Source of the DNA: Cyclaneusma minus
Taxonomy: Eukaryota > Ascomycota > Leotiomycetes > Marthamycetales > Marthamycetaceae
Direction of reading: 5' to 3'
DNA: 64,000 nucleotides
NCBI GenBank assembly: GCA_037179335.1
Contig: JAKZHN010000009.1
Coordinates: forward strand, 310,001-374,000
A program made the translations under genes and the position numbers. The notes beneath the pieces were generated by a model that did not search any database, was not told the DNA's origin, and saw nothing but the letters and a program-made list of their open reading frames with translations. This document shows, piece by piece, positions 40,704-53,719 of the stretch (its first letter is position 1; every line of letters begins with the position of its first letter).

Positions 40704-40760
40704 CTTCGTCACTTCATCACTTCGTCACTTCATCACTTCGTCACTTCATCACTTCGTCAC
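40704..40760. repeat. 16-bp minisatellite, 3.5 copies
   Basis: The unit cttcgtcacttcatca is repeated without mismatch downstream of the annexin gene. Confidence 0.9.
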
Positions 40761-43700
40761 AGGTACTTCCTTATCATCACATCCACTTCACCATCTCACC
40801 AAAATGATTCGGGGTCTAGCGGCGAAAAGACCGCGTTGTAAGATTCTCCTGCTATTTTTTTTTTCTCCTGACGGAACATGAGACGCAGAATGGGTGGTCT
40901 GTCAACTGCCGCATTTGCAACAAAGTACCAAGGTATTTCGAGAATCCCTGCTTGCGCGCAGCGCCCGTTATCCCTGTCTTTCTTGTTCTGCCTTGTCCGT
41001 AGCACGATGATTACTAAAGAGAACAACATAACAAGGAATTCCGGAAGTGCGATTCCTCGGAAGTCGGAAACTGGGTTTTTTCGCTTTTTTGTTAGTTTGG
41101 TCTATTTGTGTACCATGTTAGTTTTCTGACATAGGTACATGTATTGGTTGGAATGGCCGAGGTACGAGATCAAAGAGGAAGGAGGTTTGGACATTTCAAG
41201 TTGGTTTAGACGTGCGGCTGGAACTTCTTCAATAAATGCCCATGATCGGATGAGTTTCTCACTTGTCGGCGATTGCTGAAATGGAACAAAATGATATTTA
41301 TTTAGGTCGGCAGTTGATGAGAAGCTTGTGGAAGCAACATATGGGGTGACAGAGTCTCGGGATCATGAAGCTTTCGCAAGGCGAACCAAGGCGAACTTTG
41401 CTACTCAGTGCCTTGCAGTTCCTGCCAGTTTTTAAGGTGATACTTTGCGTGCTTTGCGTGCTTTCAAGAGTTGAGTCCGACGAGAAGCGCAGGACTGACT
41501 CGCTATAGCGGATAATATGATAAAATGAACTCAATGAAGACGGTAAAATGTATAAATGGGGAGAGGAGCGCGGCTGTGTGGCACAGTATCACAACACGGC
41601 GATGCACATAGCCACATACACGGTGGAGGTTCAGGGCCCGGGTCAGGGGGGTGGAGGAGTTTTGTGTAACCGCTTCAGACTGCGGATATTTTCGAAAGCT
41701 GTCATCTTATTTACAGCGAGCGATGTTGTTTTGAAGAATTCCGAAATGTGACAGGTCGTGGGGTTTGAGGCTGTGGTTGTTGTGTGTTGTATAGTACTTG
41801 GTGTGTTATGTATATGCATTTGGTGTCATGCAGAGCGGCATGCATGATGGGGGCTAGGCATTGGATTCCTGGGGTCCAAATGTACTTGACTACCTTATGA
41901 GATATACCGGGACTTTCGTAGCCTAAGCAAGCGAGGTGAGATTTTTCTGAATTGTAGTACGTGCTGTGTACTGTGTATCAGTGGACTTCGATAAGTCTGC
42001 GGTGTGACTACGAGAGGGTAGATTCGTACCACCGCACTGGGAATAGATTCGGAGATTGCTAGATTTGAGCCTGACCGGGGAGAGATTCGAAATTTGACGG
42101 AAGGTTTTGTTAGTTGGCGAGGTGTGAATATATATATACTTTTTTCTTTCAAAGTGGCGCGGAAGACATGGGCGGTTCCGGAATCCGGAAAAGCATTTTC
42201 CATGGGATACTTGAAAAGCCGAACGGAGGGAACTATTCAGCCTGTATTGGACGGACGGAAATTGTGGTACCCTAGCAGATTTGTTGGAAAAACTTGCAAA
42301 CTCGAGCGGCGCAGCTAGTGAGTACTGAGTAGCTTCCAGTTTTCAAAGAACCGCTAGCTGCGCCCCAATGGGCGTATTGTCGTACTTTTTTGTTGGCTTG
42401 GCTCTGACTTGTTGGAGCCACGTTTTTGTTGGTTATCTGCGTCGTACGTATGGCCATTACTTTTCTCTTCGACTGGGGCCCGGATGCTCATAAATTGGAG
42501 ATTGCGTCAAATTTCCTCAATCAGCTGATCATTCGGCGTGTCGATTTCAACGAAAAAGCCTGGAGAGATTTGGGATCCCTTTTTATAATGTAGTGGAGGA
42601 AGAAATCTTGACAGTTTGACGAAGTAGGAACAGCTGACTGGCTGGGAGGGTGAGCTGATGAAGGGTGAAAATGGCTTGACGGCGACGGACGAGTGCGATG
42701 AGCAACAGAGTGGGTGTGAGATCGGCTTCTCCAGGACGGATTCGAGAAGCGAGCGGCGCAGCTTTCTTGTTGGTGACGGACGAGGAGAAGTGATGATGCG
42801 GTGCTTTATGTTGGTCGTAGCTCAGCCTCCAATAACGGTCTTTCAATCCTTCGGAACCAGGGTTGCGGGCGCCAGGCGCGTATAAGCCAGATTTCTTATC
42901 ATCTGTCTGCCCCGGTGCTTGCCCTACCACACAAGAAGTCGCACCCGGATGGACGCAATATAAGAGATCTGAAATTAGCAGCAAGTTCTGACTGAAAGTC
43001 GCGCAACAGTTTTTGAAACAGCCTGAGATGATACGAAGCAGTGAGAAGTGTGGAACAGTGAAGACGCGAGAGACGCGAAGCAGAGTGTGAGAGACCGAGG
43101 AGAAAGAAAAGCGACTGAGGGAAAGGATCCCTGACGGGTATATTGAAGTTGTGTGGTTGTTCATGCAGCGTATATTAAAATAGTTGTAGGAATATGGCTG
43201 ACAGGCATTTTTCATGCAGCATCAAACTATTTTGAAACGGGCATGTATGATGTTGCAGTGCAGCAGTGCAGCAGTGCGCGTCGCCTACTTGGGAAGGTCG
43301 CGAGGACTGGCCTTGTTCGTATACCGCTCGACAGGGAATCGCCAGCTTCGAGTCTTGAAAACTGAAAACCCGGAAACCGAATTGAGAAATGGTATTTGTG
43401 CCCACCTGAGAGAACACGATGAGCTGTGATGTGAATGTCGACGATTATACATGTATGATGTGAGGATGGTTGATGGAGGCGAGAGGGCGACAAGTTCGCG
43501 TCGGGAAAGGGCGGAGGCTCGCGCGATTATTGGTAATTAGCCTTTCTTTTTGATTATATGCGGGCTAGCCGGGGATATGTCACCAAATGTCTTATGCCAA
43601 GTTATGCATCACCCGATGGTGGTTGTACACGTGTAAAGTAGACTTTTGTCGCGCTAGTAACTCTGACATTGAATCATAAAAGTGGTCAACCATGGCCCTC

Positions 43701-45234
43701 TCCGCAGTCATGAGATACCATGGAAGTTTTGAAGGTTGCCTAGCAGTCTCTTATACATGTACGGCATGTACACAATATACAGCCAGCGGTGGCCAATCTC
43801 CATCCAGCTTCCAGCTTCACTCCAGATCTCCCAACCGCGGCTGGCGCAGCTTGGCGGCCCCTTTATCAAGCGCCAAGTCTGTGCTTTGAATTCTCAGATT
43901 TTGCAAAACACTTTCATGTGTAGCAAACTTTAGCCGTGATAGGTCTAGCATGCGGGCGGATAGCCTTATCGGCTGTTCGCCACAAAGCGCTGGCCTCATC
44001 ATTTTTTAATTAGCGCAGCCTTAGCGCGCATCATGATTGGCCGGCGTCCGTCAAGCCTTAAGCCAAACAAGTCGTGTCTTGTCATGTTCTACGTTAGTTT
44101 GTTCACCCCTGTCATATGCAACAACATAGTCAGTCGGATCCAGGTTTTTTGACACGGCTGTTGCTTCATGCAAGCGAATGGCGTAAGAGCGCGTCCACGG
44201 GTTTTGCAAAGGCCGAACCTCATCTAGAGACACTCTGTTTGAGGGGCTGCTAGACGACCTCGGACGACCTACATATTGTAATATCACTGCACTCTCCGGC
44301 GTTCACATCAATCAGTCCACGCGAGCCAGGGGCCGCGAGACCTGCCTATTCTCTCCTTGGTGTAATAAGGTGATTAATCAGCGCGAATGCTCTGCGACGG
44401 TGGATGGTGCCGATCGCCATGTACTATATTAATAAAGGCGGCAAGGACAGCTCCGAAATAAGGCCTGCGCGCTGTAACGTGTAGTATTTCTCGCGCTGCG
44501 CCCTTTTGGCCGTATGTAATCTGTTAATGCAAGGGGCTGCACCCTGACCAAGACACGCGACTCACCCTTCATAGCAAGCCATCCAGCCAACAAAAGCACT
44601 CTGAAATGCAGCCAGTAGTCGCCGAGAACCATTGACTGTTGGCGGGAGACAGAGTATTCATATGTATGATATGATTCATACCGTGCCCGTTCAGAGCAGC
44701 AGCGGCGGCCATAGCGCGCCGACCAGTTAATAACAGGCTCCCGAAACCTCGCATGGCGCTATACCCCCCCTGGCCGGTTATGGTGGTGACTTACTTCCGC
44801 AAGTGGCAGCAGCTCTCGGCACTAACAGTAGCGCAATTTTAAAGAAAAGGCGCTGGCGGCCGTCGGAAATAGCGCTGACCCAATCAAAAGCAGCGCATCC
44901 AGGCGCTAGCATTAAACGAACAAAGCTAAAATTCGAAAGCGCTAGCGGCTGCATCTTTTTTTCAGACCCGCCCGCTTCCTCTTTTCTAGTCCGCAACAAT
45001 ACACCTCTCTCCTTTGCAAACCCCAATACACGACCCTCAACCCTATCTTTGCAACGCGCCTGCGCCTGCTCCCTCACTCAGGCCTCGTACCCGCCCGCAA
45101 AGAATCTCTTTTGCCAGGCGCACTGCTTGCATTGCCTCGTCCGGGCCCGAGCCAGCCCTTGCAACGCTTCTTCAACCTCCGGCGCATTGATTCCAAGTCT
45201 CTTTGCGGCGCTCGCCCGCTGGCAAACAGCAATC
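40761..45234. other. 4.5-kb gene-free stretch
   Basis: No family motif on either strand. The longest frame (42583-43215, minus, 210 codons) has erratic composition. 43253-43275 is a cagtgcag repeat and 41440-41465 a gctttgcgt repeat. 44000-44900 is rich in agcgc/gcgct words. 44980-45234 is a CT-rich leader for the zinc-finger gene. Confidence 0.45.
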
Positions 45235-48200
45235 ATGCCTCCTCTCGTGGAAGAGAGCGACGCCGACAGCGGCAGTGGACATGAAGCTGGCGACGACAAG
45301 AGACAGCCCACTTCATCAACTACTGTCGACGACCAAGCTGGTGAAGATGCACCCGAGCAGTCGACTCCTGCGGGTGCTGACATTGAGGTGGAAGTGGATG
45401 AAAGTGGTGAGTTCGTAACTTTTCTTTTGCTGGCCGGCGCGCAGGGGCCATCTTTCGCTTCGCACCTGATTTATACGGCGGCCCGAAGTTCACCCGCTCT
45501 GGGGTCACGTGACCTGACAGCTTTCCGGAACACGACAAGCCATCCTGCGATCGGCTGATGAGTTTGGCGCGGAGAAGTCACTCGACTATCGGTCGATAGG
45601 TTTGGCATAAGAAGACATTCGACTTTCGGTTGATGAACTATCGTGACCATGGATTCCACAGTCCAAGTGGAAGTTCTCATGCAAAGCTGGAGTCATCATT
45701 TGAGAGATGATTCCTTGCTTTGGCTTGCACTCTGGAATCCGAGTCAGACTTCTCACGTGAAGCTTGCTTTCTTCATTTGAGCCATGTTTGCATGCTCGAC
45801 CTTGAGACCTGGCATTCGAGCTGGGATTTGCATGAAATGTTCGAATCCTCGTATGAGCTGTGTTTGCTGACTTCAGAATAGTCCATGATCAGGATGGCGA
45901 TACCAAGATGCAAGAAGACGACCAGCCCGAAGCCGAACAACCTTCGCCTGAACAACAATCTGAAGATGACAAAGAAGCTTCGGAGACCAAGAGTGACGGC
46001 AAGCCAGGATTGGAAGATGACAAGGAAACTTCGGAGGCCAAGAGCAACGACCAGCCAGAGCCGGAAGTTGAGAAGGAAGCTTCGGAGACCAAGAGCAACG
46101 GCGAGCCTGAGTCGAAGGATGAGTCGAAAGATGACGAGTCGGAAGATGATAAGGACACCGCCAAAGCAGCTGGAGAGACTGACCAAGGAAATGGCGACGC
46201 CATGGAAGTCGACCAGCCAGCCACAGAACCGGTTAGTAGTGCTTTGATCTTGGGGTCAATGAACACACAGCTTACATTGATACAGGACTTGCCGAGCACC
46301 AGGCCAGCTGTTGGAGCTCCATCAGACATCCAGCAGCCAGCTCCACCTGCTCCACCTGCTCCTCGAGAGACCCAGGCAGCCCCAGCTCCTCAGCAGACCC
46401 AGGCAGCCCCAGCTCCTCAGCAAAACCAGGCGGCCCCAGCCCCTCACCCAACCCCAGCTGCTGCTAAGCCGGCCCCGCCACGTCAATCGCAAGGCGGTAG
46501 CAATAGGGGCCCTGCAGACCCATCCGAAGTTGCTCGCCTTGGATTATTGATGGATTCATGTAACCCAGCTTCTGTCCTGGAAGCTGTCACCATCCATTGG
46601 CGTCAAGCTGTCATCGGAGATCCCAAGAGCGAGTCGTTCCTCGCCCGCGCCATTCTCAAGAATGCAAAGCAGCCAACTTGGGACCGCATCTTCAAGGAGC
46701 TCGGTAACACGCTCGTTCAGCGTGCACCGAATGACTGGGTTACAGCCATGGTCGACAGATGGGTCCGCCAAGTGGATGGACGGACGCTCACGAACACCAT
46801 GGCGAGAAACAACCGTCTGGGTTTCGGTCCTGGCGACGTCGTGGACGGCCAGAATATCGTCGCTCCTGTACCAGGTCCGAATATCCTGCAAGTTCCAGCG
46901 CAGCCGCCGCCGCGTATGCAACAACCTACAGTGCCATCGCATCCGCATCACTTCCCGCATGGCGTTCCTCCTCCAGGCTATCCAGGTCGCCCGCCAATTC
47001 CGTACCCTCAGCAACAGGGGCCACCTCAGGGGCCACCTCAGGGGCCACCTCAAAGGCCACCTCAAGGGCCACCTCAAGGGCCACCTCCAGCTTTCGGGAA
47101 CAATCCACAGTTGGGCCCTGTTCCAATGACGCAGTATGGTCCATCCGCACCGTCCAATGCTGTGGCGAGGCAACCCCCTCCTCCCGCTCCCGCTCCAGCT
47201 CCGTCAGGCACTCCCACTACTACCCAGAAGAAGGGTGGAGGCACTGGAAAGTTTGACTGCGCTCACTGCGGATATCACTTTGCCCAACAAGCCGGTCTCA
47301 CGTATCACTTGAAGAACCGGGTATGCCGCAAGCACCAGAAGGGTCTGTCACCATCTCCCGAGCCTCCCAAGCCAACTGCCACGGTTGTTCATAAGTGTCG
47401 AGAGTGTGGTAAGACAGGGTCCGAAATGGTCGCAGTCAGTGGTGGCGGCCTGAACCAAGAGCCATTCTGCCGACCATGCTACGAAGCCTTGACCAGGAGA
47501 GCATCTCAACCTGCGAACAGTAGCCCGCACCTACCACAACTCAACACCCCAGCACACGGCACTCCGCGTGGTCCACTGCCTGCATCATGGGAAAATCATC
47601 CACTCCAGTCGACTGAGGGCACTCCGGCTCGTGCAAGTAGCCCAGACAACACTCCTGGTGGTGGCGGCTGGGCGCCAGCCAACGCAGGTACCCCGTCAGG
47701 CTTTCAACCCGTGAATCACCGTTCAACTCCAACTTCGGCCCCTGTCGCTCGTGAGTCCACTCCAGGATCCAGTGCTAACCCATATGAACATCTCTCCACC
47801 ACTGAGTACGATGAGTTGACTGCCAAGATCAACGAGCTGGATCAGCAGTGTGATGCTGAATGCGCAAAGATCCAAGCCAGTGATGCGCACACCTCACCAG
47901 CCGCCCGGGATGATGCCGTGAAGAAGTGTAAGGCCATCTATGCCACCAAGAAGAGCATTCTGCGTCGCAAGGCTGGAGTCAACCTGCGAAAGCGTAAGTC
48001 GGGTGCAGGCGCTGGTCGAGAGATTCCAAAGAGCGAGTCTCCTCCCAACGGTCGATTCGATAGCTTTCGCGCTGAGCAGAAGTTAGCTGCGCAGCCAGCA
48101 GGTCAGATGGGTGGAACTCAGCAGAGAGGTGCTACTCAAGGATCGGGTGTCGTCGCTTCGCAGCACAGTTTCCCGGCGCCAGGTCGCGACCAGTATGGTC

Positions 48201-49357
48201 AAGCGCTCCCACCACCTCAGCGACCTCAGTATGTGCCGACGAGTGGAGCCACTGGTAACCACGGATCTAACCCTCGGCCTGTGCAATGGGTTCAGCCCAA
48301 CACGGTTGCGTCAGGCGTGAACGGCCAGGGTGCTTCGAGTCTGCGCAGGCCAGTTAGCGGTGGTCAAGAGCTGGCTGAGCGCCGTCGGTCAGCAGATCAG
48401 CAGCAGGATGCTCACCATGCTAAGAGACGTAAGCTTGACAACACCATTGGTGCCAGTGCCGAGGAGGCTATTGCTCTCGACGATGATTCTGGTGATTCCG
48501 ATGAAGGAATTCCCCGCGGTGGTATGAATGGTAGGCCGCAAAGTTCGTCGGGATTCACTCCATCGAATGGTCTGCCTTCAAGTGCCGCTCTTCGCTCGAT
48601 TGGACCTCAGGCCCAGGCTCAGTGGAATGCTTTCCAGCCGCAGCGACCAACTGTGCCTTTTAACCCCGACCGAAATTCGGCTACTGGCACCCCGACTCCG
48701 CGTGGTTTGAACGGTCCATCCTCGCGCATGGCAGTCCTGATTCCTGATGATGATTCTTCGCGTGGCTCCCCGGCTGTCAACAATGGTGTGAACGGTACTG
48801 GAAATGGCACCGCCAACGGCACCGCTAATGGCACCACTCCCCAGGGTTTGGTCAACGCCGACTTCGCCAACGGCAACCGAACACAGGCAAGGGAAAGGGC
48901 CAATGGTACATCCTCCTACCAATCCCCATATCCCCAGGATGCAAACCTAACGTCCCCTCCTGTAGGCACCGAGACCAACGGCGCCCCCAATGGCCATACC
49001 CGCAACGTTTCCTCCTCTACGCGTGCCTCTCATCACTCCGCTCGAAACGATGACGAGGACGTCGCTATGGATGACGATGCCCAAGAAGACAAGAGCATGG
49101 CCGACAAGAAAGCCGCTGCGCGCCGCGCCTCCGTTGCTGCTTCCGCTGCTGCCGCATCGCCTGCCCGCTCCACTCGTGCTGGCGGCCTGCGCAACAGCAC
49201 TGCCTCTGCTGCCATGACTCCACCCACGACTCGCGCCACTCGTGGAACCCGAAGCTCCTCCATCTCCGGCTCTCAGCAAACCAAGGAAACCAAGGAGACC
49301 AAGGAGATTGAGGACACGAGCCCACGGAAGAGTCTAAGGAGTCGCGGACGCCAGTGA
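45235..49357 (+). CDS. large zinc-finger protein (C2H2-like plus GATA-like finger), probable nuclear regulator
   Basis: Exon 1 is 45235-45406, followed by a long intron 45407-45881 (GTGAGT; branch CTGAC at 45867; AATAG). A further 54-nt intron 46232-46285 (GTTAGT...ACAG) is likely because it removes a hydrophobic in-frame stretch; the protein is then 1197 residues. The first 150 residues are Glu/Asp/Lys/Ser repeats (KEASETKSNG type). Next comes a conserved helical region (RLGLLMDSCNPASVLEAVTI, DPKSESFLARAILKNAKQ), a GPPQ repeat, a finger CAHCGYHF..QAGLTYHLKN ending in Cys/His near residue 498, and a C-X2-C-X20-C-X2-C finger (CRECGKTG...FCRPCYEA) near 544, of GATA/zinc-ribbon type. Later a Glu/Lys helix (YATKKSILRRKAGVNLRKRK) may be a nuclear signal. 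The C-terminus has NGT repeats and Ala/Arg/Thr-rich segments. I do not know a characterised homologue; transcription or chromatin work is inferred. Confidence 0.8.
47025..47095 (+). repeat. CAGGGGCCACCT 12-bp repeat (GPPQ codons)
   Basis: About six near-perfect units of 12 bp code for QGPP inside the zinc-finger protein. Confidence 0.85.
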
Positions 49358-49850
49358 TTTCTCTCTTTCTTACACTTACAACAATTCGAGCATCACCAAA
49401 CATACATCCTTCGTGCGGTGCAATTGCTTCGACACGGTTATTTCGGCAACTTCTCTTCGGTAACTTCTCACTGGATCACTTCTACACGGTTTTAGACAGG
49501 AGTTTGGGCGTCTGGCGGCACAGCGCAGTCGTGTGTCTTCGGACCATGAAGCACTGTGCAAACGACACTCTACAACATCTTTCAGGCATCCTCATCGATG
49601 CGGATTCGACGTCTCCCTTAGCGGCGAGCGTCTTTCTTCGAAAGCCTGTCTTGTGGAGATACTTGTAACATTTATTTTCCTTGAAGTCCTCTGGCGACGG
49701 AGGCGGTGCATTCCGGTCATATGGCGTTTCGGCTCTCAGCAAAACACAGCACACTTGCCGGCGTTAAAGGATGCGCGCTCGACTCTCTTTTTTCTTTTCT
49801 TTTCAAAAAGTACGCTCCTTCCGTTTTGGTCTTTGGGGGATTGAAGATCC
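49358..49850. other. 3' flank of the zinc-finger gene
   Basis: Short frames on both strands without motifs. Confidence 0.4.
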
Positions 49851-49871
49851 ACTGTTGACCATCACGAGACG

Positions 49872-50330
49872 GATGAGCCACGCCAAGCCCGAGACAGACA
49901 TCATTCAGCTCCCCAAGTTCTCAAGGTCATGCGAAACCTGAACGTCGAAGCTCTCGAGGCACTCAAGGATTTCATCAAGTACTCCAAGATGGACCAGCCC
50001 GACAGTGCTTTCAGCAACTCAAGGACCACAGCTCACCTGGCAGAACCATATCCGTGCCAAGATTCTCCTCGACCTGAAGCCGCGCTCCACGACTTTGCAA
50101 CATTCTATGGTCCTGATGCTGGATGGCACGGAGAGGTGGTCAGTCGCCAAGACAGGATGCCGCCTGCCGATTCTCCTCGAATAAGGGTTTTGCCGCCATC
50201 ACGACTTCTTCGGCTTCACTTCCCGGCCTCGAGTGCCTGCAAGCATGTCATCTTCGATCGCAAGCCACTTCCATCGTCAACCTCACTTCGACGCTCTAAA
50301 CTACTCTCTGTTATCCCTTGAACACTCCAT
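49872..50330 (+). pseudogene. coding-like remnant, unknown family
   Basis: The ATG at 49929 opens RNLNVEALEALKDFIKYSKM. A second frame carries on as GPQLTWQNHIRAKILLDLKP then LQHSMVLMLDGTERWSVAKT and stops near 50180. The two frames overlap rather than join by an intron, so a frameshift is likely. No family recognised. Confidence 0.35.
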
Positions 50331-51308
50331 CTCGCTCGCCAACGTCCACGACCTACAAATGATGGAAGGCACCGCTGCGAAGCGCAAAGCTCTACCTACA
50401 AGCTGACAAATTCCGGGAATACTTGGTCGACTGCGTGAGCAAGCAATCCTACGTGTGGAACCCTCCACCCTGGAACATTCAGTAGCTGGCAGTACTTTCT
50501 GACTCAACTCGGAGCAATATTCAGAAATGTCTACGACTTGCAGCTCATGGGGTCATTCTAAAGGTGGAATCTGAGCTCTGGGAAGGACGGATACATGCAA
50601 CTCTTGCAGGGAGGCTATGGGCCAAGCTCATGGAATGGCTTCGGTTAGGGCTGGGGGTCCACAGCAAAGCAGCTATTAAGCTGTTGTACATAAAATACCT
50701 AGATAATGGACGCAGAATTCTGCATCAACAAACTTGAGGGTTCTTTTTGCCATGTGTGATTGTGATTTGTGCCCGCCCATCAAAAAGGTAAGGAATCTCA
50801 TCAATTCTGATACATATCTCTCTCTAAGCTATAAAGTTACTTCTGAACAGAGTCAACAGACAGCAGAACTCTTTTGAACAGTGCCTCGACTTCAATGCTT
50901 CGACGTCTTAACTCACGGTCGTGGCTCTCAAAATCAACATAAAGCCGTCGCCGAAAATAGAAGCCGTCAAAGTCAAACTCACAATCTGGTAACTAATCTC
51001 CACATCTCGATCGCATCGCATGCGAATTTCATCGAGGAAGCTGAAGCAAGACGCAATGGTTGGGAATCTCCAAAACGTGGATTCGCTGATGTTGCTTGTA
51101 TTTGCTACATGCTCCCAAGTCTATATGCTGACCGGCGAAAATGCTCCCAAGTCTGTATACCACCCGCTTGCTACTCCCTGAAAGAAGATCCAAAGGTACA
51201 GTACAAAATACTCCCAAAAAAAAAGAAAAGATGCAGATGTGCAGTAGCTGTACAAACTATTGACAAAGTCCCAGGAACCATGTCGAGGCTATCCCATTAA
51301 CTCTCGAC
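50331..51308. other. no gene seen
   Basis: Short frames only (the longest 50881-51300, no motif). 50690-50860 is AT-rich. Confidence 0.4.
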
Positions 51309-51812
51309 TTAGTTGGTCTGGTACTGAGTAACAGTAAGATCATGGCTCGTGAAGGTCTTGCCAGAGTTCGTTTGCTTATACTCAAGCGGCAAAAGCGTCG
51401 TACCATTCAGCTTAACAAAACTCTTAGTCTGGAAGATAGTGCGCGCGATGTAGATCTGGTCCAGATCGCGGCTGGTGGTGAACTGCACGGTGTCGTCGTC
51501 GCAGGGGAAGTAGGCGTTCTCGGGGCCGATGACGCGGTCGGAGAGCGTGGCCGAGCATTTGACGTCCCTGACGGTGTTGGTGTCTTTGAGGTTGAAGGTC
51601 AGGAAGGTGTTGGAGGGCGAGAGCGAGCCGTGGATGGAGGTGAGCGTCCAGGTGCCGAATTTGTTGGAGGAGTCGGGGGAGCCGTCACCACCGCAGTGGG
51701 CGGGGTTGGGGCAGTGGGGTTTGGGCTGCACGGCGCCGCCTTGTTGGGGGAGGGCGGCGGAGGAGGCGGCGCCGGCGAGGGCGATGGCGGCGATGAGGTT
51801 GGAGGCGTGCAT
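51309..51812 (-). CDS. small secreted four-cysteine protein (effector-like)
   Basis: 167 residues from the ATG at 51812; the frame is open upstream, but the signal peptide (MHASNLIAAIALAGAASSAA, cleaved about residue 19-20) fixes the start. The mature chain has four Cys: two in CPNPAHC, one in VRDVKCSATL and one in YFPCDDD, likely two disulfides. The core FGTWTLTSIHGSLSPSNTFL, then TVQFTTSRDLDQIYIARTIF, looks like a beta-sandwich of the common small secreted fungal type. One N-glycosylation site (LNGTTLL). A TATA box lies about 175 bp above the ATG. Small secreted Cys proteins may be effectors or antigens; no specific family is claimed. Confidence 0.78.
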   Translation of the reverse strand: MHASNLIAAIALAGAASSAALPQQGGAVQPKPHCPNPAHCGGDGSPDSSNKFGTWTLTSIHGSLSPSNTFLTFNLKDTNTVRDVKCSATLSDRVIGPENAYFPCDDDTVQFTTSRDLDQIYIARTIFQTKSFVKLNGTTLLPLEYKQTNSGKTFTSHDLTVTQYQTN

Positions 51813-51983
51813 GTTTGCGGTGGTTGTTGGTTGGAGTTGGAGTTGGGAAAGTGAGTTGAGGGGTTTGGATTGGACTGGTGAAAGCGAGTGTAATAAGTTG
51901 GCTTTTGTGTTGTAGGAGTGAAGTGGATGATGTGGTGAGAGTGAATGCTGATGATGTCGAATACAGAGCGGTGGTTGATGGTT

Positions 51984-51991
51984 CTTATATA
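51984..51991 (-). promoter_or_regulatory. TATA box of the secreted protein gene
   Basis: TATATAAG on the minus strand, about 172 bp above the ATG at 51812, leaving room for a leader of about 140 nt. Confidence 0.6.
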
Positions 51992-53719
51992 CCACTCATT
52001 GCACCTAGCAACACTGCGAGGTCCGAATTGGGAATACGATCATATGAACTTCTAAGTTTTCCGTCTCCAAAATTCAAAATGGTACCTGTCCTAGCAGATC
52101 AGGGCGGTGCATACGAGATCGCATGGATGTCGTAGGTTTGCATTGGCATTCCATCTCTCTGGGAAATACGGATTGGCCGGGGATCGCGAGCTGGTCGGGG
52201 CTGTACAGCGTTTGGAAAGTATATTCTGGCGTCTGGCACCCGTTCCCGGGTTTGAGTGTTGGAATAGAGTTTGGAGCGCATCGAGCTTCTGAATTCTCCT
52301 TACCACCCGTCACAGTTCACTAATCACTTCAAGCTACATATGCCTTTACCTTCCACTGCTTCCAAGGGGCACGGTACTTTTTAGAAACTGACAGTGACTG
52401 ACTCTTAGCTTTGACTTTCAATTGTAATCATGTTGGGTCCCTCTACTTTTGCTTTCACTCTAATTTCCACTTTCCAGCCCTTGCAGTACTTTAGACAAAT
52501 ACGAATTCATTGGTCATTTGGAAAGGGTGATGGATACAGGACCAATATATTCTAAGGCTGTCGGTATCTCGCGGCTCGATAGAATCAAAAGCGATAGCTA
52601 TATCCTGTTACTATATATAACTATACACAGCCCAACGAGTCCCGGAAGTCGAGATGCGCCATATCACCCAACAGCCAATTCAATAGTGGTCGATTCAACT
52701 GCCATCGGGGCTGAGCACGATCCGATATGAATTAAAATACTCAAAGCCATCCATGTCTCCATCACAGCAACTAGTCAAAAGTTAAACGGTTGCCGTGACG
52801 GGCCGCCGCTAAATCATGGCTCCGCCCGTCCATCAACATTGAAGTCTCCTTAGCTCCTATTCCACTACCGGACCGGATCCCTCTGCACTCTTCACGGCGA
52901 CCTCGCTACGGCTCCGCTCTCACTGGGCCGAAAGCAAGACTATCAATACCTGCGTTCTGGAGGTTCTTTTGCTGGTATGTTTGAATAATGTGATCTGTGG
53001 TCGTGGCTGAAGTCGATGTGATTTGACGTCGTTGGCTGTGATCAATCGATCATCTGCCCATCATGTGTTATTATCCATTCTCGTGGTGACAATCCTTGTG
53101 CGCTCAGGCTTGATAGTATTTTCGATGAAGTAGAAATATTCCTGATGATTTGAAAAGCTTTCTGTCCTTTCAGTTACTCTGAATTCCCTCAATCATTGAG
53201 AATATTCCCAATTGTTAGGAATATTCCTAGTTCTTCGAAGGGTCTAGGGTGAGCGTACAAGACTTCTCGTCACGAGCCATTCAGCCAAAAAAAATCCGCT
53301 TTTCGTCCCTCACACGCATTCCTCTGACGAGTGGGAAGAATTCGTATAAAAGTGCACCGACTTTCTGAATGTCTTCAAGTTTTGTCGGATCAACATAAAG
53401 CCGCCGGACCGAAAGCTGTCATCTTCCGAATCCCGCATCTCCATCTCCGCAGCGTCACACCCAGAAGCTTTCCAATCTCCCAGCCCACCACAGAATCCCC
53501 CGGACCTCTCGCAGCGATCTGTCAGCTTCAGCGGGGAGAAAGAAAGGCCAATCTGACTGCCTGCTATCGTCCCAGATCACAGTCAGCGACAGCTTACTAA
53601 GTCCTGCCTGAAGCTGGAGCTCGAAGGAATCAATCGAGTCCTCAGCCCTACGCCTCCATAAAGGCCCGAATCCTGACTCTCAGCATTCAAGACTCGCTGT
53701 CTTAGCTGCGGAATAGAAG
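51992..53719. other. 1.7-kb intergenic; AT-rich palindromic array near 53.2 kb
   Basis: No gene motif. 53175-53240 holds GAATATTCCCAATTGTTAGG-type words (copy 3 of the array seen at 20.0 and 30.5 kb). 53400-53700 is the probable promoter of the Dap1-like gene. Confidence 0.45.
53175..53240. repeat. AT-rich quasi-palindromic array, copy 3
   Basis: About three 18-19-bp units related to AATATTCCCAATTnTTnGGA. Confidence 0.55.

Noticed and set aside
40704..40760. CRISPR-like direct repeats
   Set aside because: Contiguous 16-bp minisatellite without spacers in a eukaryotic genome.
42583..43215. 210-codon minus-strand frame in the gene-free stretch
   Set aside because: Erratic composition, no signal peptide or domain; length alone is not enough.
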